A stretch of 64,000 bases of DNA from Petrolisthes cinctipes (lineage: Eukaryota > Arthropoda > Malacostraca > Decapoda > Porcellanidae): the NCBI GenBank assembly GCA_033782935.1, contig JAWQEG010000486.1, positions 3,224,001 through 3,288,000 of the forward strand. Direction: 5' to 3'. The notes below the pieces were generated by a model, which did not search any database, was not told the DNA's origin, and saw only the letters and a program-made list of their open reading frames with translations. This document shows, one piece after another, positions 1 through 11,978 of the stretch (position 1 is the first letter of the stretch; the number at the start of each line of letters is the position of its first letter). The translations under genes were made by a program, and so were the position numbers.

Positions 1-224
1 AGTAGGCAGACAGGGAAATGTAGGGTAGGTGGGAAGGACAGGGGACAAGTTGGGACAGTAGACATACAGGGAAAGGTAGGGTAGGTGAGAAGGACAGGGG
101 ACAAGGTGGGACAGTAGGCAGACAGGGAAAGGTAGGGTAGGTGGGAAGGACAGGGGACAAGTTGGGACAGTAGACAGATAGGGAAAGATAGGGTAGGTGA
201 GAAGGACAGGGGACAAGGTGGGAC
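1..224. repeat. Minisatellite, four 56-bp units
   Basis: Four tandem purine-rich 56-bp units begin at 1, 57, 113 and 169, and the pattern breaks at about 225. Each unit contains the core GGACAGGGGACAAG. Units 1 and 3 share GTGGGAAGG and CAAGTTGGG; units 2 and 4 share GTGAGAAGG and CAAGGTGGG. The repeat is therefore organised as two 112-bp dimers. It may extend left of the window. No coding potential is seen. Confidence 0.93.
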
Positions 225-319
225 AGTGGGAAGGGAGGGAAAGGTTGTAGGTATGGTTTGGAATGCAGTAGAGAGAAGTAAAACAGGGTAGGGTGGCGGG
301 AAAGAATGAAGGGAAAAAT

Positions 320-323
<4 letters not shown>
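225..323. other. Purine-rich unique spacer
   Basis: G/A-rich sequence between the minisatellite and the AG microsatellite. It holds no clear repeat unit, open frame or RNA fold that I can support. Confidence 0.6.

Positions 324-373
<50 letters not shown>
324..373. repeat. (AG)n microsatellite
   Basis: About 25 uninterrupted AG dinucleotides, a simple sequence repeat that is probably polymorphic in length. It precedes a C-rich stretch and has no link to the satellite array downstream. Confidence 0.97.
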
Positions 374-376
<3 letters not shown>

Positions 377-1160
377 AACCCCCCACCGCCATTATCTGCT
401 TAGGATATGGGCTAGGACAGAAGAGAAAATAGAAAGCTGTATTACAGGACAAACAGAGTAGACAATACGTGTAGTGTACACGACACATACCAAAACACAG
501 AAGGAAACATTATAACACACATACACACACATAACAGGACACATACCAACACAGGGTGGTGGAGTGGTATTGTATTGAAGCGTGAGGTGGGAGGATTGGC
601 GGGCAGAGCGGGAAAACATTACAATAATGACTGGGTTATAAATGGCTTTATTGTGGTGTCCATTGAGAAGGGGCGAAAGGTGCAGCAACCTGATTATTTC
701 AAGTTATTTTAGTTGTACAGATGCAGGTTGTTATTGATGTAAATCATTTAATTTACAGTACGGCATGGTATTTATTTTTATATTAATGAAGTGTTCATGT
801 TATACTGATCATTGATTTTGCATCCAATATTATAATTATTAGGGGGGGACCTGGAGGCAATCAGAGGGATATCTTATGTGTTGCAGGGAGTGGAGAGTCT
901 TGTGATTAATTTACTCACCATGGGACGTTACACAGGAGCAGACAAACAACAAAGAATGCAATGATGAGCAAATCACATTCAATTAAGTAAGACTAAAATT
1001 ATTTTAAATGAGACTTGCTTACCCTTAGCCTGTGCTCCAATTTTTTGTAATGCTGTATCTCTTGTTCTTTTGCTACGGAGATTACAGCAACGTGAAAATA
1101 CAAGCTTTATTCCTGTGTATTATAGGCTACACACCAGAGAGATGCTTACCCTGCATCACC
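374..1160. other. Unique intergenic DNA, no supported gene
   Basis: Mixed-composition unique sequence. A minus-strand open frame of 98 codons (392-688) is low complexity, rich in Cys and Val from CA-rich DNA, and resembles no protein I know. At 1023-1072 on the minus strand a 50-nt segment lies between an acceptor-like pyrimidine-AG and a GTAAGC donor-like site. This is weak evidence for an exon and is not annotated as one. A plus-strand ATG at 919 sits in a good CACCATGG context but is followed by a stop after 14 codons. I see no transposon ends. Confidence 0.5.
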
Positions 1161-1173
1161 TTTTTTTTTTTTT
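1161..1173. repeat. Poly-T tract
   Basis: Thirteen consecutive T residues. It could be the tail of a minus-strand retroposed element, but no flanking target-site duplication or SINE body is recognisable. Confidence 0.8.
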
Positions 1174-1220
1174 CGAGTGAGTAGTCAAATGTGAAGAGTA
1201 TGTAGTATGTAAACATCTTT

Positions 1221-1241
1221 GCACACACACACACACACACA

Positions 1242-1282
<41 letters not shown>
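1221..1282. repeat. Compound (AC)n(CT)n microsatellite
   Basis: About 12 AC/CA dinucleotides (1221-1244) run directly into about 19 CT dinucleotides (to 1282). Compound AC/CT tracts of this kind are typical of animal intergenic DNA. Confidence 0.96.
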
Positions 1283-1285
<3 letters not shown>

Positions 1286-1345
1286 GTATTATTATAATAC
1301 AGCAATATAATACATTATACAGCAATTATAATATTATAACATTGT
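1283..1345. repeat. AT-rich imperfect short repeat
   Basis: An A/T-rich stretch that contains ATACAGCAAT twice about 20 bp apart, plus several TATAAT-like words. It looks like a degenerate short tandem duplication next to the microsatellite. Confidence 0.5.
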
Positions 1346-1399
1346 CAACTAGTTAATATCGGTTCTAGAGATTGAACGGTTCTTTGCCAGCAGCCTTAG

Positions 1400-1510
1400 T
1401 GGGTGGGTGGCAGAGGAGGGTAGGAAGGAGTGGGAGAGAGGGGAGGCGAGTAGGATGGACCGGGGTACAGAAGTAGGAGGAGGAGGAGGAGGAGGGAGGA
1501 GAGGCGAGGA
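1400..1510. repeat. Purine-rich tract with (GGA)n core
   Basis: A G/A-rich stretch with six or seven GGA triplets near 1474-1500. On the minus strand it reads as a run of leucines inside a 72-codon open frame (1396-1614). That frame is low complexity and is not taken as a gene. Confidence 0.8.
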
Positions 1511-2226
1511 GTTAAAAAATTTGCTCTGTGTCTGTGTCTATCAGACTCTATCTGGCTGCCTGCCCGTGTGGAGTAATTGATGCATGATGACTCAGCAGTT
1601 CCTCTGCTTACCACTCATTCATAACAGTTTAACCTAGAAAACTCACATACATAGAATTGCGGCTGTTAAAAGCAATAGAACCGTTGAATCGTACGTGTGG
1701 CAGCGACCGGCACCACCTCACCTGCACCCGGCAAGGCGACAAGGCCGAGGCTAGACCGCGGGAAATTATGAGTATCATAGTCTTTTAAACTTTTCAAAGT
1801 TATTCTGTAACGTACCTACATCTAAACTATACCCATAGAATGCTTGAACAATGTAGTTTCTTAATCGAAATAGTATATTTTATTATTATTTACCAATTCT
1901 CCATTATAATCTAATATATCAGTACGAGAATAACTTTTCACATTTTCTCCATGGTACTCGTATTTATTATACCTGTAATATCTTTCTTAATAGGGAACTG
2001 AACACTTTTTGGCATATATCAGTTGAAAGCTAAGAAAATTTGGCCTCTAATGAAGTCTGAAATACCACAGTATATGTTATAGTGTGGTTATATAAAGTTG
2101 ATGAAGTGAAGTAACGGTCAACAGATTATTCGTGTTTACCTTACGCGTGACATTATTACCTATACTTTAAAGGCAATTATCTCGCTTAAGTAGGTGTGGC
2201 GCTCGACTGGTTGTAACACTCAGCCA
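1511..2226. other. Unique flank up to the satellite boundary
   Basis: Non-repetitive, partly A/T-rich DNA with a short G/C-rich patch near 1690-1765. There is no credible open frame, tRNA-like fold or mobile-element end. It ends at the first recognisable satellite bases, ACTTTTGGGCACC, a few bases after 2226. Confidence 0.6.
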
Positions 2227-2562
2227 CTCATATAGACTTTTGGGCACCTAAAATATCGATTTTGAGCATGTTTTGGGTCTGTATCTTGAAAACATTCTAA
2301 CTAGGAGTAGGGATGTACAGATCGCTTCTAGGACCAAAAAAAACCGAGTTTTCGGGTGTTTTGAGCCTGAATTTGAGATATAAACAGGTACAGAAGATGC
2401 ATGCACATATTGACTTTAGGCACCTAAAATATCGATTTTCAGCATGATTTGAGCCTATATTTTGAAAATACTCTAACTAGGAATAGGGATGTACAGATCG
2501 CTTCTAGGACCCAAAAATACCGAATTTTCGGGTGTTTTCAGCCTGAATTTGAAATATAAACA
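2227..2562 (+). repeat. Left edge of array: two boundary monomers
   Basis: Two monomers precede the 4.7-kb triplication. The first is H-like (TCTGTATCTTGAAAACATTC followed by TAGGGATG). The second carries TCAGCATGATTTGAGCC. They have private changes such as ACCAAAAAAAACCGAG, but are still close to the interior consensus. The junction with unique DNA near 2227 is sharp, without a gradient of decayed repeats. Confidence 0.85.
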
Positions 2563-5500
2563 GGTACAGAAGATGCATGCACATATTGACTTTGGGCACC
2601 TAAAATATCGATTTTCAGCATGTTTTGTGCCTGTATTTTGAAAATACTCTAACTAGGAGTAGGCATGTACAGATCGCTTCTGGGACCCAAAAATATCGAT
2701 TTTTCGGGTGTTTTGAGCCTGAATTTGAGATATAAACGGGTACAAAAGATGCATACATATATCGACTTTGGACACTTAAAATATCGATTTTTAGCATGTT
2801 TTGAGCCTATATTTTGAAAAAATTCTAGCACTGAGTAGGCATGTACAGATCGCTTCTGGGACCCAAAAATATCGAATTTTCGGGTGTTTTGAGGTTGAAT
2901 TTGGGATATAAACGGGTACAGAAGATGCATGCACATATCGACTTTTGGGCACCTAAAAGATCGATTTTCAGTATGTTTTGGGCCTGTATTTTGAAAATAC
3001 TCTAACACGGAGTAGGCATGTACAGTTCGCTTCTGGGACCCCAAAATATCGAATTTTCGGGTGTTTTGGGACTGAATTTAAGATATACATTTTGGGCACC
3101 TAAAATATCGATTTTTAGCATGTTTTGGGCCTATATTTTGAAAATATTCTAGCACTAAGTAGGCATGTACAGATCACTTCTGGGACCCCAAAATATCGAA
3201 TTTTCGGGTGTTTTGTTCCTGAATTTGAGATATAAACGGGTACAGATGATTCATGCACATATCGACTTTGTATACTTAAAATATCGATTTTTAGCATGTT
3301 TTGAGCCTATATTTTAAAAAAATTCTAGCACTGAGTAGGCATGTACAGATCGCTTCTGGGACCCAAAAATATCGAATTTCCGGGTGTTTTGAGGTTTAAT
3401 TTGGGATATAAACGGGTGCAGAAGATGCATACAGATATTGACTTTGGTCACCTAAAATATCGATTATCAGCTTGTTATGGGCCTGTATCTTGAAAAGATT
3501 CAAACTAGAAGTAGGCATGTACAGATCGCTTCTGGGACCCCAAAATATCCAATTTTCGGGTGTTTTGAACCTGAATTTGAGATATAAACGTGTACAGAAG
3601 ATTCATCCTCATATCGACTTTTGGGCACCTAAAAGATCGATTTTCAGTATGTTTTGGGCCTGTATATTGAAAATACTCTAACACGGAATAGGCATGTACA
3701 GATCGCTTCTGGGACCCCAAAATATCGAATTTTTGGGTGTTTTGGGCCTGAATTTGAGATATCGACTTTGGGCACCTAAAATATCGGTTTTTAGCATGTT
3801 TTGGGCCTATATTTTGAAAATATTCTAGCACTGAGTAGGCATGTACAGATCGCTTCTGGGACCCAAAAATATCAAATTTTCGGGTGTTTTGAGCCTGAAT
3901 TTGAGATATAAACGGGTACAGAAGATGCATTCACATATCGACTTTGGACACTTAAAATATCGATTTTTAGCATGTTTTGAGCCTATATTTTGAAAACATT
4001 CTAGCACTGACTAGACATGTACAGATCGCTTCTGGGACCCGAAATTATCGAATTTTCGGGTGTTTTGAGGTTGAATTTGATATATAAACGAGTGTAGAAG
4101 ATGCATACACATGTTGACTTTGGGTACTTAAAATATCGATTTTCAGCATGTTTTGGGCCTCCATCTGAGTAGGCATGTACAGATCGCTTCTGGGACCCCA
4201 AAATATTGAATTTTCGGGTGTTTGGAGCCTGAATTTGGGATATAAACGGGTACAGAAGATGCATGAACATATCGACTTTTGGGCACCTAACAGATCGATT
4301 TTCAGTATGTTTTGGGCCTGTATTTTGAAAATACTCTAACACGGAGTAGGCATGTACAGTTCGCTTCTGGGACCCCAAAATATCGAATTTTCGGGTGTTT
4401 TGGGCCTGAATTTAAGATATACATTTTTGGCACCTAAAATATCGATTTTTAGCATGTTTTGGGCCTATATTTTGAAAATATTCTAGCACTAAGTAGGCAT
4501 GTACAGATCACTTCTGGAACCCCAAAATATGGAATTTTCGGGTGTTTTGAGCCTGAATTTGAGATATAAACGGGTACAGATGATGCATGCACATATCGAC
4601 TTTGGATACTTAAAATATCGATTTTTAGCATGTTTTGAGCCTATATTTTGAAATTTTTTTAGCATTAAGTAGGCATGTACAGATCGCGTCTGGGACCCAA
4701 AAATATCGAATTTTCGGGTGTTTTAAGGTTGAATTTGGGATATAAACGGGTGCAGAAGATACATACACATATTGACACTGGTCACCTAAAATATCGATTT
4801 TCAGCTTGTTTTGGGCCTGTATCTTGAAAACATTCTAACTAGGAGTAGGCATGTACAGATCGCTTCTGGGACCCCAAAATATCGAATTTTCGGGTGTTTT
4901 GAACCTGAATTTGAGATATAAACGGGTACAGAAGATGCATCCTCATATCGACTTTTGGGCACCTAAAAGATCGATTTTCAGTATGTTTTGGGCCTGTATA
5001 TTGAAAATACTCTAACACGGAGTAGGCATGTACAGATCGCTTCTGGGACCCCAAAATATCGAATTTTTGGGTGTTTTGGGCCTGAATTTGAGATATCGAT
5101 TTTGGGCACCTAAAATATCGATTATTAGCATGTTATGGGTATATATTTTGAAAATTTTCTAGCACTAAGTAGGCATGTAGAGATCACTTCAGGGAACCCG
5201 AAATATCGAATTTTCGGGTGTTTTGAGCCTGAATTTGAGATATAAACGGGTACAGAAGATGCATGCACATATCGAGTTTTGGGCACCTAAAATATCGATT
5301 TGAGCATGTTTTGGGCCTGTATCTTGAAAACATTCTAACTAGGAGTAGGGATGTACAGATCGATTCTAGGACCCAAAAATACCGAATTTTCGGGCGTTTT
5401 GAGCCTGAATTTGAGATATAAACAGGTCCAGAAGATGCATGCACATATAGACTTTGATCACCTAAAATATCGATTTTTAGCATGTTTTGGGCCTGTATTT

Positions 5501-7270
5501 TGAAAATACTCTAACTAGGATTAGGCATGTACAGATTGCTTCTGGGACCCAAAAATATCGAATTTTCGGGTGTTATGAGCTTGAATTTGAGATATAAACG
5601 AGTACAGAAGATGTATGCACATATCGACTTTGGGCACCTAAAATATCGATTTTCAGCATGTTTTGGGTCTGCATCCGAGTAGGCATGTACAGATCGCTTC
5701 TGGGACCCCAAAATATCGAATTTTCGGGTGTTTGGAGCCTGAATTTGAGATATAAACGGGTACAGAAGATGCATGCACATATCGACTTTGGACACTTAAA
5801 ATAAAAATTTTTAGCATGTTTTGAGCCTATATTTTGAAAACATTCTAGCACTGACTAGACATGTACAGATCGCTTCTGGGACCCAAAATAATCGAATTTC
5901 CGGGTGTTTTGAGGTTGAATTTGAGATATAAACAAGTGCAATAGATGCATACACATGTTGACTTTGGTCACCTAAAATATCGATTTTCAGCATGTTTTGG
6001 GCCTGCATCCGAGTAGGCATGTACAGATCGCTTCTGGAACCCCAAAATATCGAATTTTCGGGTGTTTGGAGCCTGAATTTGAGATATAAACGGGTACAGA
6101 AGATGCATGCACATATCGACTTTGGACACTTAAAATATCGATTTTTAGCATGGTTTGAGCCTATATTTTGAAAAAATTCTAGCACTGTACAGATCGCTTC
6201 TGGGACCCCAAAATATCGAATTTTCGGGTGTTTTGAGCCTGAATTTGAGATATTAACGGGTACAGAAGATGCATGCACATATCGACTTTGGACACTTAAA
6301 ATATCGATTTTTAGCATGTTTTGAACCTATATTTTGAAAAAATTCTAGCACTGAGTAGGCATGTACAGATCGCTTCTGGGACCCCAAAATATTGAATTTT
6401 CGGGTGTTTGGAGCCTGAATTTGGGATATAAACGGGTACAGAAGAGGGCATGCACATATCGACTTTTGGGCACCTAAAAGATCGAATTTCAGTATGTTTT
6501 GGGCCTGTATTTTGAAAATACTCTAACACGGAGTAGGCATGTACAGTTCGCTTTTGGGACCCAAAAATATCGAATTTTCGTGTGTTTTGGGCCTGAATTT
6601 AAGATATACATGTTAGTCACCTAAAATATCGATTTTTAGCATGTTTTGGGCCTATATTTTGAAAATATTCTAGCACTAAGTAGGCATGTACAGATCACTT
6701 CTGGGACCCCAAAATATCGAATTTTCGGGTGTTTTGAGGTTGAATTTGGGATTTAAACGGGTGCAGAAGATGCATACACATATTGACTTTGGTCACCTAA
6801 AATATCGATTTTCAGCTTGTTTTGGGCCTGTATCTTGAAAACATTCTAACTAGGAGTAGGCATGTACATATCGCTTCTAGGACCCCAAAATATGGAATTT
6901 TCGGGTGTTTTGAACCTAAATTTGAGATATAAACGGGTACAGAAGATGCATCCTTATATCGACTTTTGGGCACCAAAAAGATCGATTTTCAGTATGTTTT
7001 GGGCCTGTATATTGAAAATACTTTAACACGGAGTAGGCATGTACAGATCGTTTCTGGGACCCCAAAATATCGAATTTTCGGGTGTTTGGAGCCTGAATTT
7101 GAGATATAAACGAGTGCAGAAGATGCATACACATGTTGACTTTGGGCACCTAAAATATCGATTTTTAGCTTTATTTCGGCCTGCATCTGAGTAGGCATGT
7201 ACAGATCGCTTCTGGGACACTAAAATATCGAATATTCGGGTGTTTGTAGCCTGAATTTGAGATATAAACG
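2563..7270 (+). repeat. 28-mer higher-order repeat, copy 1 (4708 bp)
   Basis: A block of 28 monomers spaced 177, 175, 147, 177, 176, 177, 147 bp and so on. It returns at a constant offset of 4708 bp in copy 2. Identity with copy 2 starts at 2563, because 2562 is the last mismatch in the upstream monomer. Private landmarks include TTTTGTTCCTG near 3212, ATAAAAATTTTTAGC near 5802, GAAGAGGGCATG near 6442, and a hybrid monomer with its junction at about 6711-6737. Apart from two adjacent bases I found no difference from copy 2 in the segments I compared. Confidence 0.95.
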
Positions 7271-10200
7271 GGTACAGAAGATGCATGCACATATTGACTT
7301 TGGGCACCTAAAATATCGATTTTCAGCATGTTTTGTGCCTGTATTTTGAAAATACTCTAACTAGGAGTAGGCATGTACAGATCGCTTCTGGGACCCAAAA
7401 ATATCGATTTTTCGGGTGTTTTGAGCCTGAATTTGAGATATAAACGGGTACAAAAGATGCATACATATATCGACTTTGGACACTTAAAATATCGATTTTT
7501 AGCATGTTTTGAGCCTATATTTTGAAAAAATTCTAGCACTGAGTAGGCATGTACAGATCGCTTCTGGGACCCAAAAATATCGAATTTTCGGGTGTTTTGA
7601 GGTTGAATTTGGGATATAAACGGGTACAGAAGATGCATGCACATATCGACTTTTGGGCACCTAAAAGATCGATTTTCAGTATGTTTTGGGCCTGTATTTT
7701 GAAAATACTCTAACACGGAGTAGGCATGTACAGTTCGCTTCTGGGACCCCAAAATATCGAATTTTCGGGTGTTTTGGGACTGAATTTAAGATATACATTT
7801 TGGGCACCTAAAATATCGATTTTTAGCATGTTTTGGGCCTATATTTTGAAAATATTCTAGCACTAAGTAGGCATGTACAGATCACTTCTGGGACCCCAAA
7901 ATATCGAATTTTCGGGTGTTTTGTTCCTGAATTTGAGATATAAACGGGTACAGATGATTCATGCACATATCGACTTTGTATACTTAAAATATCGATTTTT
8001 AGCATGTTTTGAGCCTATATTTTAAAAAAATTCTAGCACTGAGTAGGCATGTACAGATCGCTTCTGGGACCCAAAAATATCGAATTTCCGGGTGTTTTGA
8101 GGTTTAATTTGGGATATAAACGGGTGCAGAAGATGCATACAGATATTGACTTTGGTCACCTAAAATATCGATTATCAGCTTGTTATGGGCCTGTATCTTG
8201 AAAAGATTCAAACTAGAAGTAGGCATGTACAGATCGCTTCTGGGACCCCAAAATATCCAATTTTCGGGTGTTTTGAACCTGAATTTGAGATATAAACGTG
8301 TACAGAAGATTCATCCTCATATCGACTTTTGGGCACCTAAAAGATCGATTTTCAGTATGTTTTGGGCCTGTATATTGAAAATACTCTAACACGGAATAGG
8401 CATGTACAGATCGCTTCTGGGACCCCAAAATATCGAATTTTTGGGTGTTTTGGGCCTGAATTTGAGATATCGACTTTGGGCACCTAAAATATCGGTTTTT
8501 AGCATGTTTTGGGCCTATATTTTGAAAATATTCTAGCACTGAGTAGGCATGTACAGATCGCTTCTGGGACCCAAAAATATCAAATTTTCGGGTGTTTTGA
8601 GCCTGAATTTGAGATATAAACGGGTACAGAAGATGCATTCACATATCGACTTTGGACACTTAAAATATCGATTTTTAGCATGTTTTGAGCCTATATTTTG
8701 AAAACATTCTAGCACTGACTAGACATGTACAGATCGCTTCTGGGACCCGAAATTATCGAATTTTCGGGTGTTTTGAGGTTGAATTTGATATATAAACGAG
8801 TGTAGAAGATGCATACACATGTTGACTTTGGGTACTTAAAATATCGATTTTCAGCATGTTTTGGGCCTCCATCTGAGTAGGCATGTACAGATCGCTTCTG
8901 GGACCCCAAAATATTGAATTTTCGGGTGTTTGGAGCCTGAATTTGGGATATAAACGGGTACAGAAGATGCATGAACATATCGACTTTTGGGCACCTAACA
9001 GATCGATTTTCAGTATGTTTTGGGCCTGTATTTTGAAAATACTCTAACACGGAGTAGGCATGTACAGTTCGCTTCTGGGACCCCAAAATATCGAATTTTC
9101 GGGTGTTTTGGGCCTGAATTTAAGATATACATTTTTGGCACCTAAAATATCGATTTTTAGCATGTTTTGGGCCTATATTTTGAAAATATTCTAGCACTAA
9201 GTAGGCATGTACAGATCACTTCTGGAACCCCAAAATATGGAATTTTCGGGTGTTTTGAGCCTGAATTTGAGATATAAACGGGTACAGATGATGCATGCAC
9301 ATATCGACTTTGGATACTTAAAATATCGATTTTTAGCATGTTTTGAGCCTATATTTTGAAATTTTTTTAGCATTAAGTAGGCATGTACAGATCGCGTCTG
9401 GGACCCAAAAATATCGAATTTTCGGGTGTTTTAAGGTTGAATTTGGGATATAAACGGGTGCAGAAGATACATACACATATTGACACTGGTCACCTAAAAT
9501 ATCGATTTTCAGCTTGTTTTGGGCCTGTATCTTGAAAACATTCTAACTAGGAGTAGGCATGTACAGATCGCTTCTGGGACCCCAAAATATCGAATTTTCG
9601 GGTGTTTTGAACCTGAATTTGAGATATAAACGGGTACAGAAGATGCATCCTCATATCGACTTTTGGGCACCTAAAAGATCGATTTTCAGTATGTTTTGGG
9701 CCTGTATATTGAAAATACTCTAACACGGAGTAGGCATGTACAGATCGCTTCTGGGACCCCAAAATATCGAATTTTTGGGTGTTTTGGGCCTGAATTTGAG
9801 ATATCGATTTTGGGCACCTAAAATATCGATTATTAGCATGTTATGGGTATATATTTTGAAAATTTTCTAGCACTAAGTAGGCATGTAGAGATCACTTCAG
9901 GGAACCCGAAATATCGAATTTTCGGGTGTTTTGAGCCTGAATTTGAGATATAAACGGGTACAGAAGATGCATGCACATATCGAGTTTTGGGCACCTAAAA
10001 TATCGATTTGAGCATGTTTTGGGCCTGTATCTTGAAAACATTCTAACTAGGAGTAGGGATGTACAGATCGATTCTAGGACCCAAAAATACCGAATTTTCG
10101 GGCGTTTTGAGCCTGAATTTGAGATATAAACAGGTCCAGAAGATGCATGCACATATAGACTTTGATCACCTAAAATATCGATTTTTAGCATGTTTTGGGC

Positions 10201-11978
10201 CTGTATTTTGAAAATACTCTAACTAGGATTAGGCATGTACAGATTGCTTCTGGGACCCAAAAATATCGAATTTTCGGGTGTTATGAGCTTGAATTTGAGA
10301 TATAAACGAGTACAGAAGATGTATGCACATATCGACTTTGGGCACCTAAAATATCGAAATTCAGCATGTTTTGGGTCTGCATCCGAGTAGGCATGTACAG
10401 ATCGCTTCTGGGACCCCAAAATATCGAATTTTCGGGTGTTTGGAGCCTGAATTTGAGATATAAACGGGTACAGAAGATGCATGCACATATCGACTTTGGA
10501 CACTTAAAATAAAAATTTTTAGCATGTTTTGAGCCTATATTTTGAAAACATTCTAGCACTGACTAGACATGTACAGATCGCTTCTGGGACCCAAAATAAT
10601 CGAATTTCCGGGTGTTTTGAGGTTGAATTTGAGATATAAACAAGTGCAATAGATGCATACACATGTTGACTTTGGTCACCTAAAATATCGATTTTCAGCA
10701 TGTTTTGGGCCTGCATCCGAGTAGGCATGTACAGATCGCTTCTGGAACCCCAAAATATCGAATTTTCGGGTGTTTGGAGCCTGAATTTGAGATATAAACG
10801 GGTACAGAAGATGCATGCACATATCGACTTTGGACACTTAAAATATCGATTTTTAGCATGGTTTGAGCCTATATTTTGAAAAAATTCTAGCACTGTACAG
10901 ATCGCTTCTGGGACCCCAAAATATCGAATTTTCGGGTGTTTTGAGCCTGAATTTGAGATATTAACGGGTACAGAAGATGCATGCACATATCGACTTTGGA
11001 CACTTAAAATATCGATTTTTAGCATGTTTTGAACCTATATTTTGAAAAAATTCTAGCACTGAGTAGGCATGTACAGATCGCTTCTGGGACCCCAAAATAT
11101 TGAATTTTCGGGTGTTTGGAGCCTGAATTTGGGATATAAACGGGTACAGAAGAGGGCATGCACATATCGACTTTTGGGCACCTAAAAGATCGAATTTCAG
11201 TATGTTTTGGGCCTGTATTTTGAAAATACTCTAACACGGAGTAGGCATGTACAGTTCGCTTTTGGGACCCAAAAATATCGAATTTTCGTGTGTTTTGGGC
11301 CTGAATTTAAGATATACATGTTAGTCACCTAAAATATCGATTTTTAGCATGTTTTGGGCCTATATTTTGAAAATATTCTAGCACTAAGTAGGCATGTACA
11401 GATCACTTCTGGGACCCCAAAATATCGAATTTTCGGGTGTTTTGAGGTTGAATTTGGGATTTAAACGGGTGCAGAAGATGCATACACATATTGACTTTGG
11501 TCACCTAAAATATCGATTTTCAGCTTGTTTTGGGCCTGTATCTTGAAAACATTCTAACTAGGAGTAGGCATGTACATATCGCTTCTAGGACCCCAAAATA
11601 TGGAATTTTCGGGTGTTTTGAACCTAAATTTGAGATATAAACGGGTACAGAAGATGCATCCTTATATCGACTTTTGGGCACCAAAAAGATCGATTTTCAG
11701 TATGTTTTGGGCCTGTATATTGAAAATACTTTAACACGGAGTAGGCATGTACAGATCGTTTCTGGGACCCCAAAATATCGAATTTTCGGGTGTTTGGAGC
11801 CTGAATTTGAGATATAAACGAGTGCAGAAGATGCATACACATGTTGACTTTGGGCACCTAAAATATCGATTTTTAGCTTTATTTCGGCCTGCATCTGAGT
11901 AGGCATGTACAGATCGCTTCTGGGACACTAAAATATCGAATATTCGGGTGTTTGTAGCCTGAATTTGAGATATAAACG
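7271..11978 (+). repeat. 28-mer higher-order repeat, copy 2 (4708 bp)
   Basis: It matches copy 1 at every landmark shifted by 4708 bp. The one difference I found is TT at 5650-5651 in copy 1, which is AA at 10358-10359 here and destroys the ATCGAT of that monomer. It shares with copy 1 the hybrid-monomer deletion (junction about 11419-11445). Confidence 0.95.

Noticed and set aside
392..688. 98-codon minus-strand open frame in the left flank
   Set aside because: Low-complexity Cys/Val-rich translation of CA-rich DNA. No recognisable domain.
919..963. ATG in a strong CACCATGG context
   Set aside because: The frame stops after 14 codons and there is no convincing donor before the stop.
1161..1173. 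SINE or retrogene tail
   Set aside because: A 13-base T run alone; no element body, A/B boxes or target-site duplication.
1396..1614. 72-codon minus-strand open frame with a leucine run
   Set aside because: The leucine run is the GGA microsatellite read on the other strand. No other support.
3472..3681. Plus-strand open frames of about 60-103 codons in the array
   Set aside because: They overlap the minus-strand frames and are likewise periodic satellite sequence.
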